Source: DAOSVX01 sp035379765
GTDB taxonomy: Bacteria > Bacillota_I > Bacilli_A > RF39 > UBA660
Assembly (NCBI GenBank): GCA_035379765.1
Contig: DAOSVX010000004.1
Span: forward strand, 1-24,003
DNA length: 24,003 nt
Reading direction: 5' to 3'
A model generated the notes under the pieces. The model saw only the letters and a list, made by a program, of their open reading frames with translations, did not search any database and was not told the origin of the DNA. This document shows positions 15,505 to 23,354 of this stretch, piece after piece. Position numbers and translations under genes: made by a program. Numbering within the stretch: the stretch's first letter is position 1; every line of letters starts with the position of its first letter.

Positions 15505-17118
15505 ATGAAAGAAAAAATTGAGCAAGCTATTAAAGAGGCTTTACAAAAAGCAAATTTAATTTGTGAACAAGAAATAGTTGTGGAAATACCAAGTATAATT
15601 GAAAATGGAGATTATTCTTCAAATGTAGCTTTAAAAATAGCTAAACAAAATAATAATTCTCCTATTGATATAGCTAATGTGATAAAAAAGAATATTAGCT
15701 TAAAAGAAATAATTAAAATAGAAATTAAAAACCCCGGGTTCTTAAACTTTTTTGTTGATAAAGAATATCTTTTTAAAAATATTTCTCAAGTATTAGAGGA
15801 AAAAGAAAATTATGGTTCTAACGCAATAGGTAAAAATAAAAAAATTAATTTAGAATTTGTAAGTGCTAATCCAACAGGAATAATTCATTTAGGTAATGCT
15901 CGTGGTGGAGCATATGGTGACAGTCTAGCTAGAATATTAAAATTTAGTGGATATGAGGTTAACAAAGAGTACTATGTTAATGATTCTGGAAATCAAGTAC
16001 ATAATTTAGGGCTATCTCTTAAAAGCCGTTATTTAGAATTGTGTGATGTCAAAAGTGATATGCCTAAAGATGGTTACTTTGGTGATGATATAATAAAGCT
16101 TGCTAATAATCTTTATGAAGAAAATAATAATAATTTGATAAATAAGGAAGCATCTTTTTTTGAAGAATATGCCATAAAAGAACTATTAGCTCATATTATT
16201 GCTGATTTAAAAGAATATAATATTAATTATGATACAGTTACTAGTGAAAAAGAAATACGTAATACAAATTATATAAGCGAGACATTAAGTTTTTATGAAG
16301 AAAACAAATATGTTTACCAAAAAGATGGAGCTACTTGGTTTAAAGGAACAATGTTTGGAGCTCCGCGTGATTTTGTTTTAATTAAATCAGATAAATCCTA
16401 TACTTATGTTTTACCTGATATAGCTCATCATTTAAAAACTTTAAGTAATAACTATGATAAGTTAATAAATGTTTTAGGTGCTGATCATCATGGCTATGTT
16501 CCGGTAATAAAATCAACTTTAAAAGCTTTAGGAGTAGATTTAAATAAAATAGATATAAAACTATTACAGTTAGTCAAACTTGTTAAGGATGGTCAGGAAT
16601 ATAAAATGAGCAAAAGATCTGGAACATCGGTTACTTTAAAAGAATTAATAGATGAAGTAGGAGTAAATGCCACTAGATATTTCTTTGCTTCTAGGAGTTT
16701 AGATACTCAAATGGATTTTGATATAGATTTAGCCAAAAAACAAAGTAATGAAAACCCTGTTTATTATGTTTGCTATGCTTATGCTAGAATATCTAGTGTT
16801 TTAAGAGAAAAGTCTGATAATATTTCCTTAAATTTAAACTATGAAAATATTAAGAAAAATAATGTTTACAAATTACTAGAAAAAATATATAATTTCCCTG
16901 ATGTAGTTAAAAATGCTGCAGTAAAAGAATTACCACATTTAATAACAAATTATTGTTATGAATTAGCTAATTTGTTTCATATTTATTATTCTAATTATCG
17001 TATAATAACTGATAACGAAATAGAAACAGCCGAAAATTTAAATTTAATTAAAGCGGTTAGAATAACACTGGGTAATGCTTTAAACTTAATTGGTGTTGAT
17101 CCACCAGAAAAAATGTAG
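15505..17118 (+). CDS. argS: Arginyl-tRNA synthetase
   Basis: Class I synthetase that charges tRNA-Arg. The 537-aa protein has the usual Add1 N-terminal domain (about 1-110), the Rossmann catalytic domain with HLGN (128-131) as the HIGH motif within NPTGIIHLGNARGGAYGD, and KMSKR (367-371) followed by SGT. Many ArgS proteins have lost a canonical KMSKS; this one keeps a clear version. The anticodon-binding helical domain ends in IGVDPPEKM, the typical ArgS C-terminus. ATG 15505 has an AGGAGGA ribosome site. It heads an apparent operon with rpoE, prfA and prmC, and rpoE starts 8 nt after its stop. Confidence 0.97.
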   Translation: MKEKIEQAIKEALQKANLICEQEIVVEIPSIIENGDYSSNVALKIAKQNNNSPIDIANVIKKNISLKEIIKIEIKNPGFLNFFVDKEYLFKNISQVLEEKENYGSNAIGKNKKINLEFVSANPTGIIHLGNARGGAYGDSLARILKFSGYEVNKEYYVNDSGNQVHNLGLSLKSRYLELCDVKSDMPKDGYFGDDIIKLANNLYEENNNNLINKEASFFEEYAIKELLAHIIADLKEYNINYDTVTSEKEIRNTNYISETLSFYEENKYVYQKDGATWFKGTMFGAPRDFVLIKSDKSYTYVLPDIAHHLKTLSNNYDKLINVLGADHHGYVPVIKSTLKALGVDLNKIDIKLLQLVKLVKDGQEYKMSKRSGTSVTLKELIDEVGVNATRYFFASRSLDTQMDFDIDLAKKQSNENPVYYVCYAYARISSVLREKSDNISLNLNYENIKKNNVYKLLEKIYNFPDVVKNAAVKELPHLITNYCYELANLFHIYYSNYRIITDNEIETAENLNLIKAVRITLGNALNLIGVDPPEKM

Positions 17119-17126
17119 GAGGATTT

Positions 17127-17552
17127 ATGAAACTTAAAAATTTAAGTAATGAAGAACTGGAAGCTTTAGCATATGATGATATTGCCTTTGCTATATTAAA
17201 AGCTTATGGTAAAAAAATGAAAATTCAAACTTTATTCAAGAAAATTTGTAAACTATTATCTTTGTCAGAGAAGGAATTTGAGGATAAAATCGCTGATTTT
17301 TTTGAACTTTTATCAACTGATAAAAGGTTTATAATGTTACCAAATGGATATTGGGATTTAAGAAATAATCATAGTAAAAAAATAGAGCTAGAAGACGACG
17401 ATGATGATGATGAATTAGTTCTTGAATTAGAAGATTTAGAAGACGATGACGAAGAAGAAATAGATGCAACTGACGACGACGATGATATAGATGATGGATT
17501 AGGAGATCTAGTTATTATTGATACTAATAAAGACGACCAAGATGATTTATAA
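17127..17552 (+). CDS. rpoE: DNA-directed RNA polymerase delta subunit
   Basis: RpoE (delta) is a Firmicutes-specific RNA polymerase subunit that helps release nucleic acid from the enzyme and recycle it. The 141-aa protein has the folded HARE-HTH domain at about residues 8-80 (ALAYDDIAFAILKAYGKKMKIQTLFKKI and DKRFIMLPNGYWDLR). A disordered, highly acidic tail from about residue 86 is rich in runs of Asp and Glu, as in the family. The start has AGGAGG overlapping the argS stop codon, implying translational coupling. It is followed by prfA after 35 nt, not by pyrG as in Bacillus. Confidence 0.93.
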   Translation: MKLKNLSNEELEALAYDDIAFAILKAYGKKMKIQTLFKKICKLLSLSEKEFEDKIADFFELLSTDKRFIMLPNGYWDLRNNHSKKIELEDDDDDDELVLELEDLEDDDEEEIDATDDDDDIDDGLGDLVIIDTNKDDQDDL

Positions 17553-17587
17553 CTTTCTAATTTATTTTATAGAAGGAAGGTATAAAA

Positions 17588-18652
17588 ATGTTTGAAAGAT
17601 TAGAAGAAATAACAAAAAGATACAATGAAATAGCTGATAAACTTACCGAAGAAGAAATAGTAAGTAATTTTGAATTGATGAAAAAACTTTTAAAAGAACA
17701 AAAAAAGTATGAGCAAGCAGTAGAAAAATATACTGAATATAAAAATGTTTTATCTCAATTAGAAGAAACTAAAAATATTGTAAATGATCCAGAGTTGCAT
17801 AGTATAGCTCAAGAAGAAATGGATAGGTTAAAGGATAAAGAACTAACTTTAAAAAAAGAATTAGAAATATTGCTTTTGCCTAAAGATGAAAATGATGAAA
17901 AAAATATTATTATGGAAATAAGAGGAGCCGCTGGTGGAGATGAAGCAAATATTTTTGCTGGTGATTTGTTTAGAATGTATTCTAGATATATTGAAAGGAA
18001 TAATTGGCAAATTGAAATACTTAATGAAGTTTTAAGTTCTTCAGGTGGGTATACTCAAATAGAATTTATGGTCAAAGGTAAAAATGTTTATTCAAAACTA
18101 AAATTTGAAAGTGGTTCTCATCGTGTTCAAAGAGTTCCCGAAACAGAATCACAAGGTAGAGTTCATACTTCTACAGCCACAGTACTCGTAATGCCAGAGG
18201 CGGAAGATGTTAATGTTGAAATAAAAGATGCAGATTTAAAAATAGATGTTTATCATAGTAGTGGAGCTGGAGGCCAAAGTGTTAATACTGCTGATTCAGC
18301 AGTCAGAATAACCCACTTGCCGACCGGAATTGTTGTTACTTGTCAAACAGAGAGAAGTCAATTAAAAAACAAAGAAAGGGCGATGGCCGTTTTAAAAACT
18401 AGATTATATGATTATGAGCAACAAAAACAAGATAGTGAGTTAGGTACAGAAAGAAGGCTAAAGATAGGAACGGGAGATCGTTCTGAAAAAATAAGAACTT
18501 ATAATTATCCCCAAAATAGAGTGACTGATCATAGAATAAATTTTACAACTATGGATCTGGATAAAGTTATGGATGGTCATCTTGATGCTATAATAGAAGC
18601 TTTAATTCTTGCCAACCAGAAAAAAGGTTTGGAAACTTTAAAAAATGATTAA
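17588..18652 (+). CDS. prfA: Peptide chain release factor 1 (RF1)
   Basis: RF1 ends translation at UAA and UAG. The 354-aa length is typical. The N-terminal coiled region is followed by the IRGAAGGDEANIFAGDLFRMY block. The codon-recognition motif P-x-T is PET (184-186) in RVPETESQGRVHTSTATV, which marks RF1 rather than RF2. The catalytic GGQ is at 228-230 (SSGAGGQSVNTADSAVR); its Gln is the target of PrmC, the next gene. ATG 17588 has an AAGGAAGG ribosome site. It overlaps prmC by 8 nt. Confidence 0.97.
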   Translation: MFERLEEITKRYNEIADKLTEEEIVSNFELMKKLLKEQKKYEQAVEKYTEYKNVLSQLEETKNIVNDPELHSIAQEEMDRLKDKELTLKKELEILLLPKDENDEKNIIMEIRGAAGGDEANIFAGDLFRMYSRYIERNNWQIEILNEVLSSSGGYTQIEFMVKGKNVYSKLKFESGSHRVQRVPETESQGRVHTSTATVLVMPEAEDVNVEIKDADLKIDVYHSSGAGGQSVNTADSAVRITHLPTGIVVTCQTERSQLKNKERAMAVLKTRLYDYEQQKQDSELGTERRLKIGTGDRSEKIRTYNYPQNRVTDHRINFTTMDLDKVMDGHLDAIIEALILANQKKGLETLKND

Positions 18653-19367
18653 AATTAGTTCGGCAGATTATAAATCACTTTCTTTAAAAAGTGGTAAAAA
18701 ATTAGCAAAAAATTTAAGAAAAGTTAACAAAGGATATCCAATTCAATACTTGATTGGGAATGTTAACTTTTTTGGTTATGAAATAAAAGTAAACAAAAAT
18801 GTTTTAATTCCTCGTTTTGAAACTGAACAATTAGTAGAGGAAGTATTAAAACTATTAGATAAAAGTAAAAATTTAAATATTTTAGATTTAGGAACAGGTA
18901 GTGGATGTATTTCGATAGCATTAAAAAAAGAACTACCAAAAGCTAAAATAACTGCTCTTGATAATTCTTTTAGAGCTTTAAAAATAGCTAAAGAAAATGC
19001 TGAATTAAATAATGTTGATATAAAATTTATTCACCAAAATATAAAAAAAGTTGTAGATAATAAATTTGATTTAATTATAAGTAATCCTCCTTATATATCA
19101 AAAGATGAGAAAATTATGCCTTCAGTAAGAAAATATGAACCTAATAAAGCTTTATTTGCTAGGAACAAAGGATTATTTTATTATCAAGTTATTTTAGAAA
19201 ATTATCATAATAGATTAAATAAAAATGGGATCATAGCTTTAGAGATAGGTTGTTACCAAAAGGAAGCAATCTTAAAAATAATAAATTCTTATTGTGAAAA
19301 TTGGCGTATACTTTGCCAAAAGGATTACTCTTTAAAAGATAGATTTATTTTTATTGTTAACAGGTAG
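18645..19367 (+). CDS. prmC: Release factor glutamine methyltransferase PrmC (short N-domain)
   Basis: PrmC methylates the GGQ glutamine of release factors. The catalytic part is clear: IQYLIGNVNFFGYEIKVNKN, then VLIPRFETEQLVEE (usual IPRPETE), the SAM motif LDLGTGSGCISIAL, and the diagnostic ISNPPYIS. At 240 aa it is about 40 residues shorter than usual, because the N-terminal helical domain that touches the release factor is reduced to about 30 residues. A TAA at 18639-18641 lies just upstream in the same frame, so a longer start is impossible without a frameshift. The start overlaps prfA by 8 nt and depends on coupling, since no clear ribosome site is seen. Confidence 0.93.
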   Translation: MIKISSADYKSLSLKSGKKLAKNLRKVNKGYPIQYLIGNVNFFGYEIKVNKNVLIPRFETEQLVEEVLKLLDKSKNLNILDLGTGSGCISIALKKELPKAKITALDNSFRALKIAKENAELNNVDIKFIHQNIKKVVDNKFDLIISNPPYISKDEKIMPSVRKYEPNKALFARNKGLFYYQVILENYHNRLNKNGIIALEIGCYQKEAILKIINSYCENWRILCQKDYSLKDRFIFIVNR

Positions 19368-19403
19368 TTATGTTTAGATATGTAAACTGTTATAACTCTT
19401 TAA

Positions 19404-19433
19404 TTGACAAGATATATTGTTACATATTATATT
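19404..19433 (+). promoter_or_regulatory. Promoter for fba-murA
   Basis: A perfect TTGACA (19404-19409) is followed 17-18 bp later by TTATAT/TATATT (19427-19433). RNA would start near 19440, leaving only about 10 nt before the fba ATG. No terminator with a T-run is seen after prmC. Confidence 0.6.
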
Positions 19434-19449
19434 TAGTTTGGTGAAGGTT

Positions 19450-20277
19450 ATGAAAAAAACTGCTAGGATAATTTATGATGCCTATTTTAATAAATATGCC
19501 ATACCACAATTTAATATTAATAATTTAGAGTGGACTAAATATATATTAGAAGAATGTCAAATGTTAAAAAGCCCAGTTATTTTGGGTGTTAGTCAAAATG
19601 CCGCTAGATATATGGGCGGATATATAACAGTTCGTAATTTAGTTGATGGACTTATTAAAGATCTTAATATAACGATTCCTGTTGTTCTTCATTTAGATCA
19701 CGGTAAAAGTTATGAAGAAGCCGAAAAAGCTATAAATGCTAAATTTGATTCTGTCATGATTGATGTATCAGATAGTGATATTGAAGATAATATAAAAATA
19801 ACTAATATGGTTGTTAAAAAAGCTAAAAATATTGTTGTAGAATCAGAAATAGGTAAGATAAAAAACAATAGTGATATTGATAAAACTGATCTAGATACTG
19901 TATTACTTTTTGATAAAAAAGCTAAGTTTGATACTTTGGCACCGGCTATTGGTAATTTTCATGGTTTAAAGAAAGTTGAACCACAATTAGATTTTGATTT
20001 ATTAGAAAGTATATATAAATCTTGTAAAAAGCCACTTGTTTTACATGGTGGAACAAATATTTCCGGTGATAGTTTAAAAAAATGTATTACTTATGGTGTA
20101 GCTAAAATTAATTTCAATACTGAATTGCAGGATGCTTGGGCTAAAGCAATAAAAGAGTTTATAAAAAATAACCCCAATGTGATTGATCCAAGAAAAATAA
20201 TTGGTTCAGGAGAAGCATCTATAAAGGAAGTTGTAGCAACAAAAATAAATATTCTAGGTAGTGCAAATAGAGGGTAG
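19450..20277 (+). CDS. fba: Class II fructose-bisphosphate aldolase
   Basis: Zn-dependent aldolase that splits fructose 1,6-bisphosphate in glycolysis. The 275-aa product aligns with Bacillus FbaA from QFNINNLEWTKYILEE (20-35) through SPVILGVSQNAARYMGG. Metal and catalytic residues are visible: HLDHG (81-85), the Glu pair in ESEIG (131-135), His171 in GNFHG, and VLHGGTNIS (197-205), plus the phosphate-binding INFNTE. The loop after ESEIG is divergent and the usual GTxHG/GSVHG is GNFHG, so a related ketose-bisphosphate specificity such as tagatose cannot be excluded. I chose ATG 19450 because upstream in-frame TTG and GTG codons lie in the promoter and the family alignment starts here. It is followed by murA, as in the Bacillus fba-murA neighbourhood. 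Confidence 0.88.
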   Translation: MKKTARIIYDAYFNKYAIPQFNINNLEWTKYILEECQMLKSPVILGVSQNAARYMGGYITVRNLVDGLIKDLNITIPVVLHLDHGKSYEEAEKAINAKFDSVMIDVSDSDIEDNIKITNMVVKKAKNIVVESEIGKIKNNSDIDKTDLDTVLLFDKKAKFDTLAPAIGNFHGLKKVEPQLDFDLLESIYKSCKKPLVLHGGTNISGDSLKKCITYGVAKINFNTELQDAWAKAIKEFIKNNPNVIDPRKIIGSGEASIKEVVATKINILGSANRG

Positions 20278-20284
20278 GATTATC

Positions 20285-21535
20285 ATGCAAAAAATAGTTA
20301 TTGAAGGAAACCACGATTTAAGTGGTGAAATAAAAATAAGTGGAGCCAAAAATAGTGCAGTTGCTTTAATACCTGCAGCTATATTAAGTGATTCGGATGT
20401 CACTATTTTTAATGTCCCAAAAATTTCTGATACTCAGACATTAATAGAGATATTAGAAGAATTAAATTGTAGATGTCAGTTTAAAGATAATGTTATAAAA
20501 ATAGATAGTAGTGCCGCAAAAAATGTTGTTATAAAAGAAAATCTATCAGCTAAATTAAGAGCTTCCTATTATTTTATGGGAGCGTTATTAGGAAGATTTA
20601 AAAAAGTAGAAATGTATTTTCCTGGCGGTTGCAAAATAGGAAGTAGACCAATAGATATTCATCTAAAAGGACTTATAAAAATGGGAGCAACAGTTAAAAT
20701 TGAAGGAACTGATAAATATATTATAGAAGCTCCTAAATTAAAAGGATGTAAGATATATTTAGACTTTGCTAGCGTAGGAGCAACAATTAATTTGATGTTA
20801 GCGGCTGTAAAAGCTGAAGGAATTACTTGTATTTCCAATGCTGCTAAAGAACCAGAAATAGTTAATGTTGCGACTTTTTTAAACAATATGGGAGCTAAAA
20901 TATTTGGGGCTGGCACTAGCGAAATAAAAATAATAGGTGTTTCGCATTTAGGTAAAGGGGTAATTGATGTAATACCTGATCGAATTGAGGCCGGGACATA
21001 TATTATTATTGGTGCTTTGTTGGGTAAAAATTTAAAAATAACTGATGTTATTCCTACTCATATTGAATCACTCAATTCCAAATTAAGAGAAATGGGCGTT
21101 GATTTGCAGATAAAAGAAAACGAAATTATTATTAATAAGTGTGAAAATTTAAAACCTATTAACATAAAGTCTTTAACTTATCCAGGATTTCCTACCGATT
21201 TGGGGCAACCAATAACAACTTTGTTAACACAGTGTAATGGTACTTCGTTTTTTGAAGAAACTATTTATGAGAATAGAATTGGTCATATTGAATATTTAAA
21301 TAAAATGGGTGCTAATATTAAAACTATAAAACCTAATGCTATTGTTTATGGTCCTACAAAGTTAAAAGGTGCAGAAGTTTTGGCAACTGATTTACGAGCT
21401 GGAGCAGCATTAATAATAGCAGGGTTAATTGCGGAAGGAACAACCGTTATAGATAACGTCGAACATGTTTTAAGAGGATATGAAAATATAGCTGAAAAAC
21501 TACAAAAAGTGGGCGCTAAAATAGACCTAAAATAA
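20285..21535 (+). CDS. murA: UDP-N-acetylglucosamine 1-carboxyvinyltransferase MurA
   Basis: MurA transfers enolpyruvate from PEP to UDP-GlcNAc, the first committed step of peptidoglycan synthesis. The 416-aa length is typical. Visible features are GEIKISGAKNSA with the Lys-Asn pair (22-23), LRASYYFMGALLGR, and the active-site cysteine Cys116 in PGGCKIGSRPIDIHLKG, the residue alkylated by fosfomycin. Later blocks are PDRIEAGTYIIIGAL, TYPGFPTDLGQP, FEETIYENRIGH and TDLRAGAALIIAGL. ATG 20285 follows an AGGGTAGGA site that overlaps the fba stop. An in-frame GTG at 20261 inside fba is less likely. By context it corresponds to the MurZ (MurAB) paralogue of Bacillus, next to fba and rpmE. Its presence implies a walled cell. 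Confidence 0.97.
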   Translation: MQKIVIEGNHDLSGEIKISGAKNSAVALIPAAILSDSDVTIFNVPKISDTQTLIEILEELNCRCQFKDNVIKIDSSAAKNVVIKENLSAKLRASYYFMGALLGRFKKVEMYFPGGCKIGSRPIDIHLKGLIKMGATVKIEGTDKYIIEAPKLKGCKIYLDFASVGATINLMLAAVKAEGITCISNAAKEPEIVNVATFLNNMGAKIFGAGTSEIKIIGVSHLGKGVIDVIPDRIEAGTYIIIGALLGKNLKITDVIPTHIESLNSKLREMGVDLQIKENEIIINKCENLKPINIKSLTYPGFPTDLGQPITTLLTQCNGTSFFEETIYENRIGHIEYLNKMGANIKTIKPNAIVYGPTKLKGAEVLATDLRAGAALIIAGLIAEGTTVIDNVEHVLRGYENIAEKLQKVGAKIDLK

Positions 21536-21557
21536 TTATTGCTAAAAATAAAACTTG

Positions 21558-21566
21558 TGTTATAAT
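21558..21566 (+). promoter_or_regulatory. Extended -10 promoter for rpmE
   Basis: TGTTATAAT is a perfect extended -10, with TTGCTA (21539-21544) as a partial -35 at 16 bp. RNA would start near 21573, giving a leader of about 49 nt that contains a hairpin. Confidence 0.65.
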
Positions 21567-21585
21567 ATACGAGAAACAAATTTCT

Positions 21586-21604
21586 ATAACTAAACTTTAG
21601 TTAT
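21586..21604 (+). promoter_or_regulatory. Hairpin in the rpmE 5' leader
   Basis: ATAACTAA (21586-21593) and TTAGTTAT (21597-21604) pair perfectly around a 3-nt loop, ending 3 nt before the GGAAGGAG ribosome site. L31 genes in several bacterial groups carry leader RNAs thought to bind L31 for autoregulation. Whether this matches the described Firmicutes L31 leader needs a covariance-model search. Confidence 0.45.
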
Positions 21605-21621
21605 GGCGGAAGGAGTAAAAA

Positions 21622-21825
21622 ATGAAAAAGGGTATTCACCCCGAAATGAAAGAAACAACTTTCAAATGTGCTTGTGGAGCAGAATTTACTACTAAATCAA
21701 CTAAAGAGGATATTGTTGTAGACGTATGTAGTGAATGTCATCCTTTCTATACAGGAACTCAAGGCAAACATAAGAAAACGGGGTCAATTGAAAAATTTAA
21801 TAAAAAATTTGGATTAGATAAATAA
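21622..21825 (+). CDS. rpmE: 50S ribosomal protein L31 (zinc-binding type)
   Basis: L31 bridges the two ribosomal subunits. The 67-aa product begins MKKGIHPEMKETTFKCACGA and carries four cysteines (Cys16, Cys18, Cys36, Cys39) in CxC and CxxC pairs, so it is the zinc-containing (C+) form rather than the YtiA-like form without zinc. The HPFYTGTQ block and the basic KHKKTGSIEKFNKKFGL tail are typical. It has its own promoter, a leader hairpin and a strong GGAAGGAG site, and is closed by a terminator, so it is monocistronic. rho, which lies between murA and rpmE in Bacillus, is absent here. Confidence 0.97.
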   Translation: MKKGIHPEMKETTFKCACGAEFTTKSTKEDIVVDVCSECHPFYTGTQGKHKKTGSIEKFNKKFGLDK

Positions 21826-21847
21826 GCTACTAATAGGTAGTTTTTTT
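21824..21847 (+). terminator. Intrinsic terminator of rpmE
   Basis: CTACT (21827-21831) and GGTAG (21836-21840) form the stem with loop AATA, followed by seven T (21841-21847). It begins at the rpmE stop codon. Confidence 0.7.
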
Positions 21848-21848
21848 A

Positions 21849-21857
21849 TGTTATAAT
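21849..21857 (+). promoter_or_regulatory. Extended -10 promoter for the ATP-grasp gene
   Basis: TGTTATAAT is a perfect extended -10 directly after the rpmE terminator T-run. RNA would start near 21864, only about 12 nt before ATG 21876. Confidence 0.55.
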
Positions 21858-21875
21858 TTTATTGTGGTGAATTAT

Positions 21876-22865
21876 ATGAAATATATTTTAAACAGAATAA
21901 TTAGAATGGATTACAACAATTTCTTTGCAATAATTAAAAAAATCAAAAAAACTAGTAAAAAAAGCGGTATATATATTTTTTTTGATATAGTTTTCACAGG
22001 ATTAAGATTTAAAGCTGGATATATGGATTATTATCTTTTAAAAATGTATGAAATGAATAATAAAGAGAAAAGCACTTATTTAGTTAGGGGAAAAAACAAC
22101 GAACTAGTAAATAAACTTAATAAAAAAGCAGATATTCACATATTAAACAATAAAATAGAAACGAATAAACTTTTTAATAAATATTTAAAAAGAGATTGGT
22201 CTTACATAGGTGATCCTCATATTGATCTATTTTTAAAAAAACATTCTAGATTTATAGCCAAACCTAGCGATGGCCAATGTGGAAAAGGAATAGAAATAAT
22301 TGAAACCAAAAAATTTAAAAGCACCAAAGCTTTGTTAGAATATTTAAAAAATAATAATCTTGATTTGGTTGAAGAATTAATAAAGCAACATAAAGAAATA
22401 GCTAAGATAAATAATAGTTCAGTAAATACCATTAGAATTGTTTCTATTTATAATTACAAAACATTTTATATTGGTGCTTGTATGAGAATAGGTAATGGTA
22501 ATTTTGTGGATAATTTTGAAAGTGGGGGAATGACTGCTAAAGTAGACCCTGAAAAGGGAATAGTTTTAAGTCCTGCTATAGATAAAGTTGGAAACATTTA
22601 TTATAATCATCCTAAAACCAAAACAAAAATAGAAGGATTTAAAATTCCTTTTTATGAAGAAACTTTAAAAATGATTGCTGAAATGACAAAAATGGTTCCT
22701 ACATTAAGATATGTTGGCTGGGATATATCCATAACTCCTAAAGGACCGGTATTAGTTGAAGCCAATCCTTTACCTGGATCACAAATAACTCAAATGCCTT
22801 ATCCTAATGGAAAAAAAGAAGGGTGTATGCCTAAAATAAATGAGGCATTAAATTATAAAATATGA
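21876..22865 (+). CDS. ATP-grasp protein of the sugar-transfer-associated type
   Basis: The 329-aa product resembles the ATP-grasp family often found with exopolysaccharide and sugar-transfer genes. In order: a basic N-terminus with aromatic residues (FFDIVFTGLRFKAGYMDYYLL), a nucleotide-binding strand with FIAKPSDGQCGKGIEII (126-142), VEELI (165-169), the VNTIRIVSI strand (183-191), NGNFVDNFESGGMTA (207-221), and the metal-binding end GWDISITPKGPVLVEAN (281-297). This predicts ATP-dependent ligation of a carboxylate to an amine or thiol, but the substrate is unknown. No glycosyltransferase neighbours are visible. I chose ATG 21876 because GTGGTGA sits 5 nt upstream; in-frame GTG codons at 21864 and 21867 are alternatives. 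It is followed by rpiB after 27 nt. Confidence 0.8.
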   Translation: MKYILNRIIRMDYNNFFAIIKKIKKTSKKSGIYIFFDIVFTGLRFKAGYMDYYLLKMYEMNNKEKSTYLVRGKNNELVNKLNKKADIHILNNKIETNKLFNKYLKRDWSYIGDPHIDLFLKKHSRFIAKPSDGQCGKGIEIIETKKFKSTKALLEYLKNNNLDLVEELIKQHKEIAKINNSSVNTIRIVSIYNYKTFYIGACMRIGNGNFVDNFESGGMTAKVDPEKGIVLSPAIDKVGNIYYNHPKTKTKIEGFKIPFYEETLKMIAEMTKMVPTLRYVGWDISITPKGPVLVEANPLPGSQITQMPYPNGKKEGCMPKINEALNYKI

Positions 22866-22892
22866 TAAAATATAATGTAAGGATGTGATAAT

Positions 22893-23354
22893 ATGATAAT
22901 TTCTATTGGATGTGACCATTGGGGCATAGAAATGAAGAACTATATTATTATGCATTTAAAAAACAACGGAATTGTAATAAATAGCTATGGTCCAAATGAA
23001 AAAAGCAATAAGAAAGTTGATTATGTTGATTATGCTATAAGAGTTGGAGAAGATATAAAAAATAATAATGCTGACTTTGGTATACTTATATGTCGAACAG
23101 GAATAGGCATGAGTATTGCTTGTAATAAAGTTAAAAATGTTCGATGTGCTAAAGTAGATAACGAAAACGAAGCGGTTTTAGCAAGAACTGACGATAACGC
23201 TAATGTAATAGCTTTAAGTGCCGAAAAAGAAAATGAGGAAGTACTAAAATTTGTTAAACTATTTTTAGAAACAAAGTTTAGTTTAGAAGAAAGATACAAA
23301 AAAAGATTAGACAAAATAAAAGCCTATGAAAGTAGTCAAAATGGAAAAGTATAA
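22893..23354 (+). CDS. rpiB: Ribose-5-phosphate isomerase B-like (RpiB/LacA/LacB family)
   Basis: RpiB interconverts ribose 5-phosphate and ribulose 5-phosphate in the pentose phosphate pathway. The 153-aa length fits the family. Recognisable blocks are IISIGCDHWGIEMKNYI (usual SDHAG), VDYVDYA, LICRTGIGMSIACNKV, RCAKV, the ANVIALSA block and a basic ERYKKRLDKI tail. The catalytic cysteine is present, but the family CGTGIG reads CRTGIG and DHAG reads DHWG, so it is a divergent member and may act on another sugar phosphate, such as allose or galactose 6-phosphate. Its GGATGTGAT ribosome site follows a possible -10 TATAAT (22871-22876). It overlaps the next gene. rpiB near the rpmE/prfA block agrees with Bacillus synteny. 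Confidence 0.85.
   Translation: MIISIGCDHWGIEMKNYIIMHLKNNGIVINSYGPNEKSNKKVDYVDYAIRVGEDIKNNNADFGILICRTGIGMSIACNKVKNVRCAKVDNENEAVLARTDDNANVIALSAEKENEEVLKFVKLFLETKFSLEERYKKRLDKIKAYESSQNGKV

Noticed and set aside
15733..15738. A second CCCGGG core, in argS, as another Noc site
   Set aside because: Only the central hexamer is symmetric; the flanks do not match ATTT/AAAT, and it lies in conserved argS coding sequence.
19360..19396. AACAG/CTGTT repeat after prmC as a terminator
   Set aside because: The stem is short, the loop is long and no T-run follows.
19417..19449. An upstream TTG start adding 11 residues to the aldolase
   Set aside because: The codons lie within the TTGACA promoter region, and the family alignment begins at the ATG at 19450.
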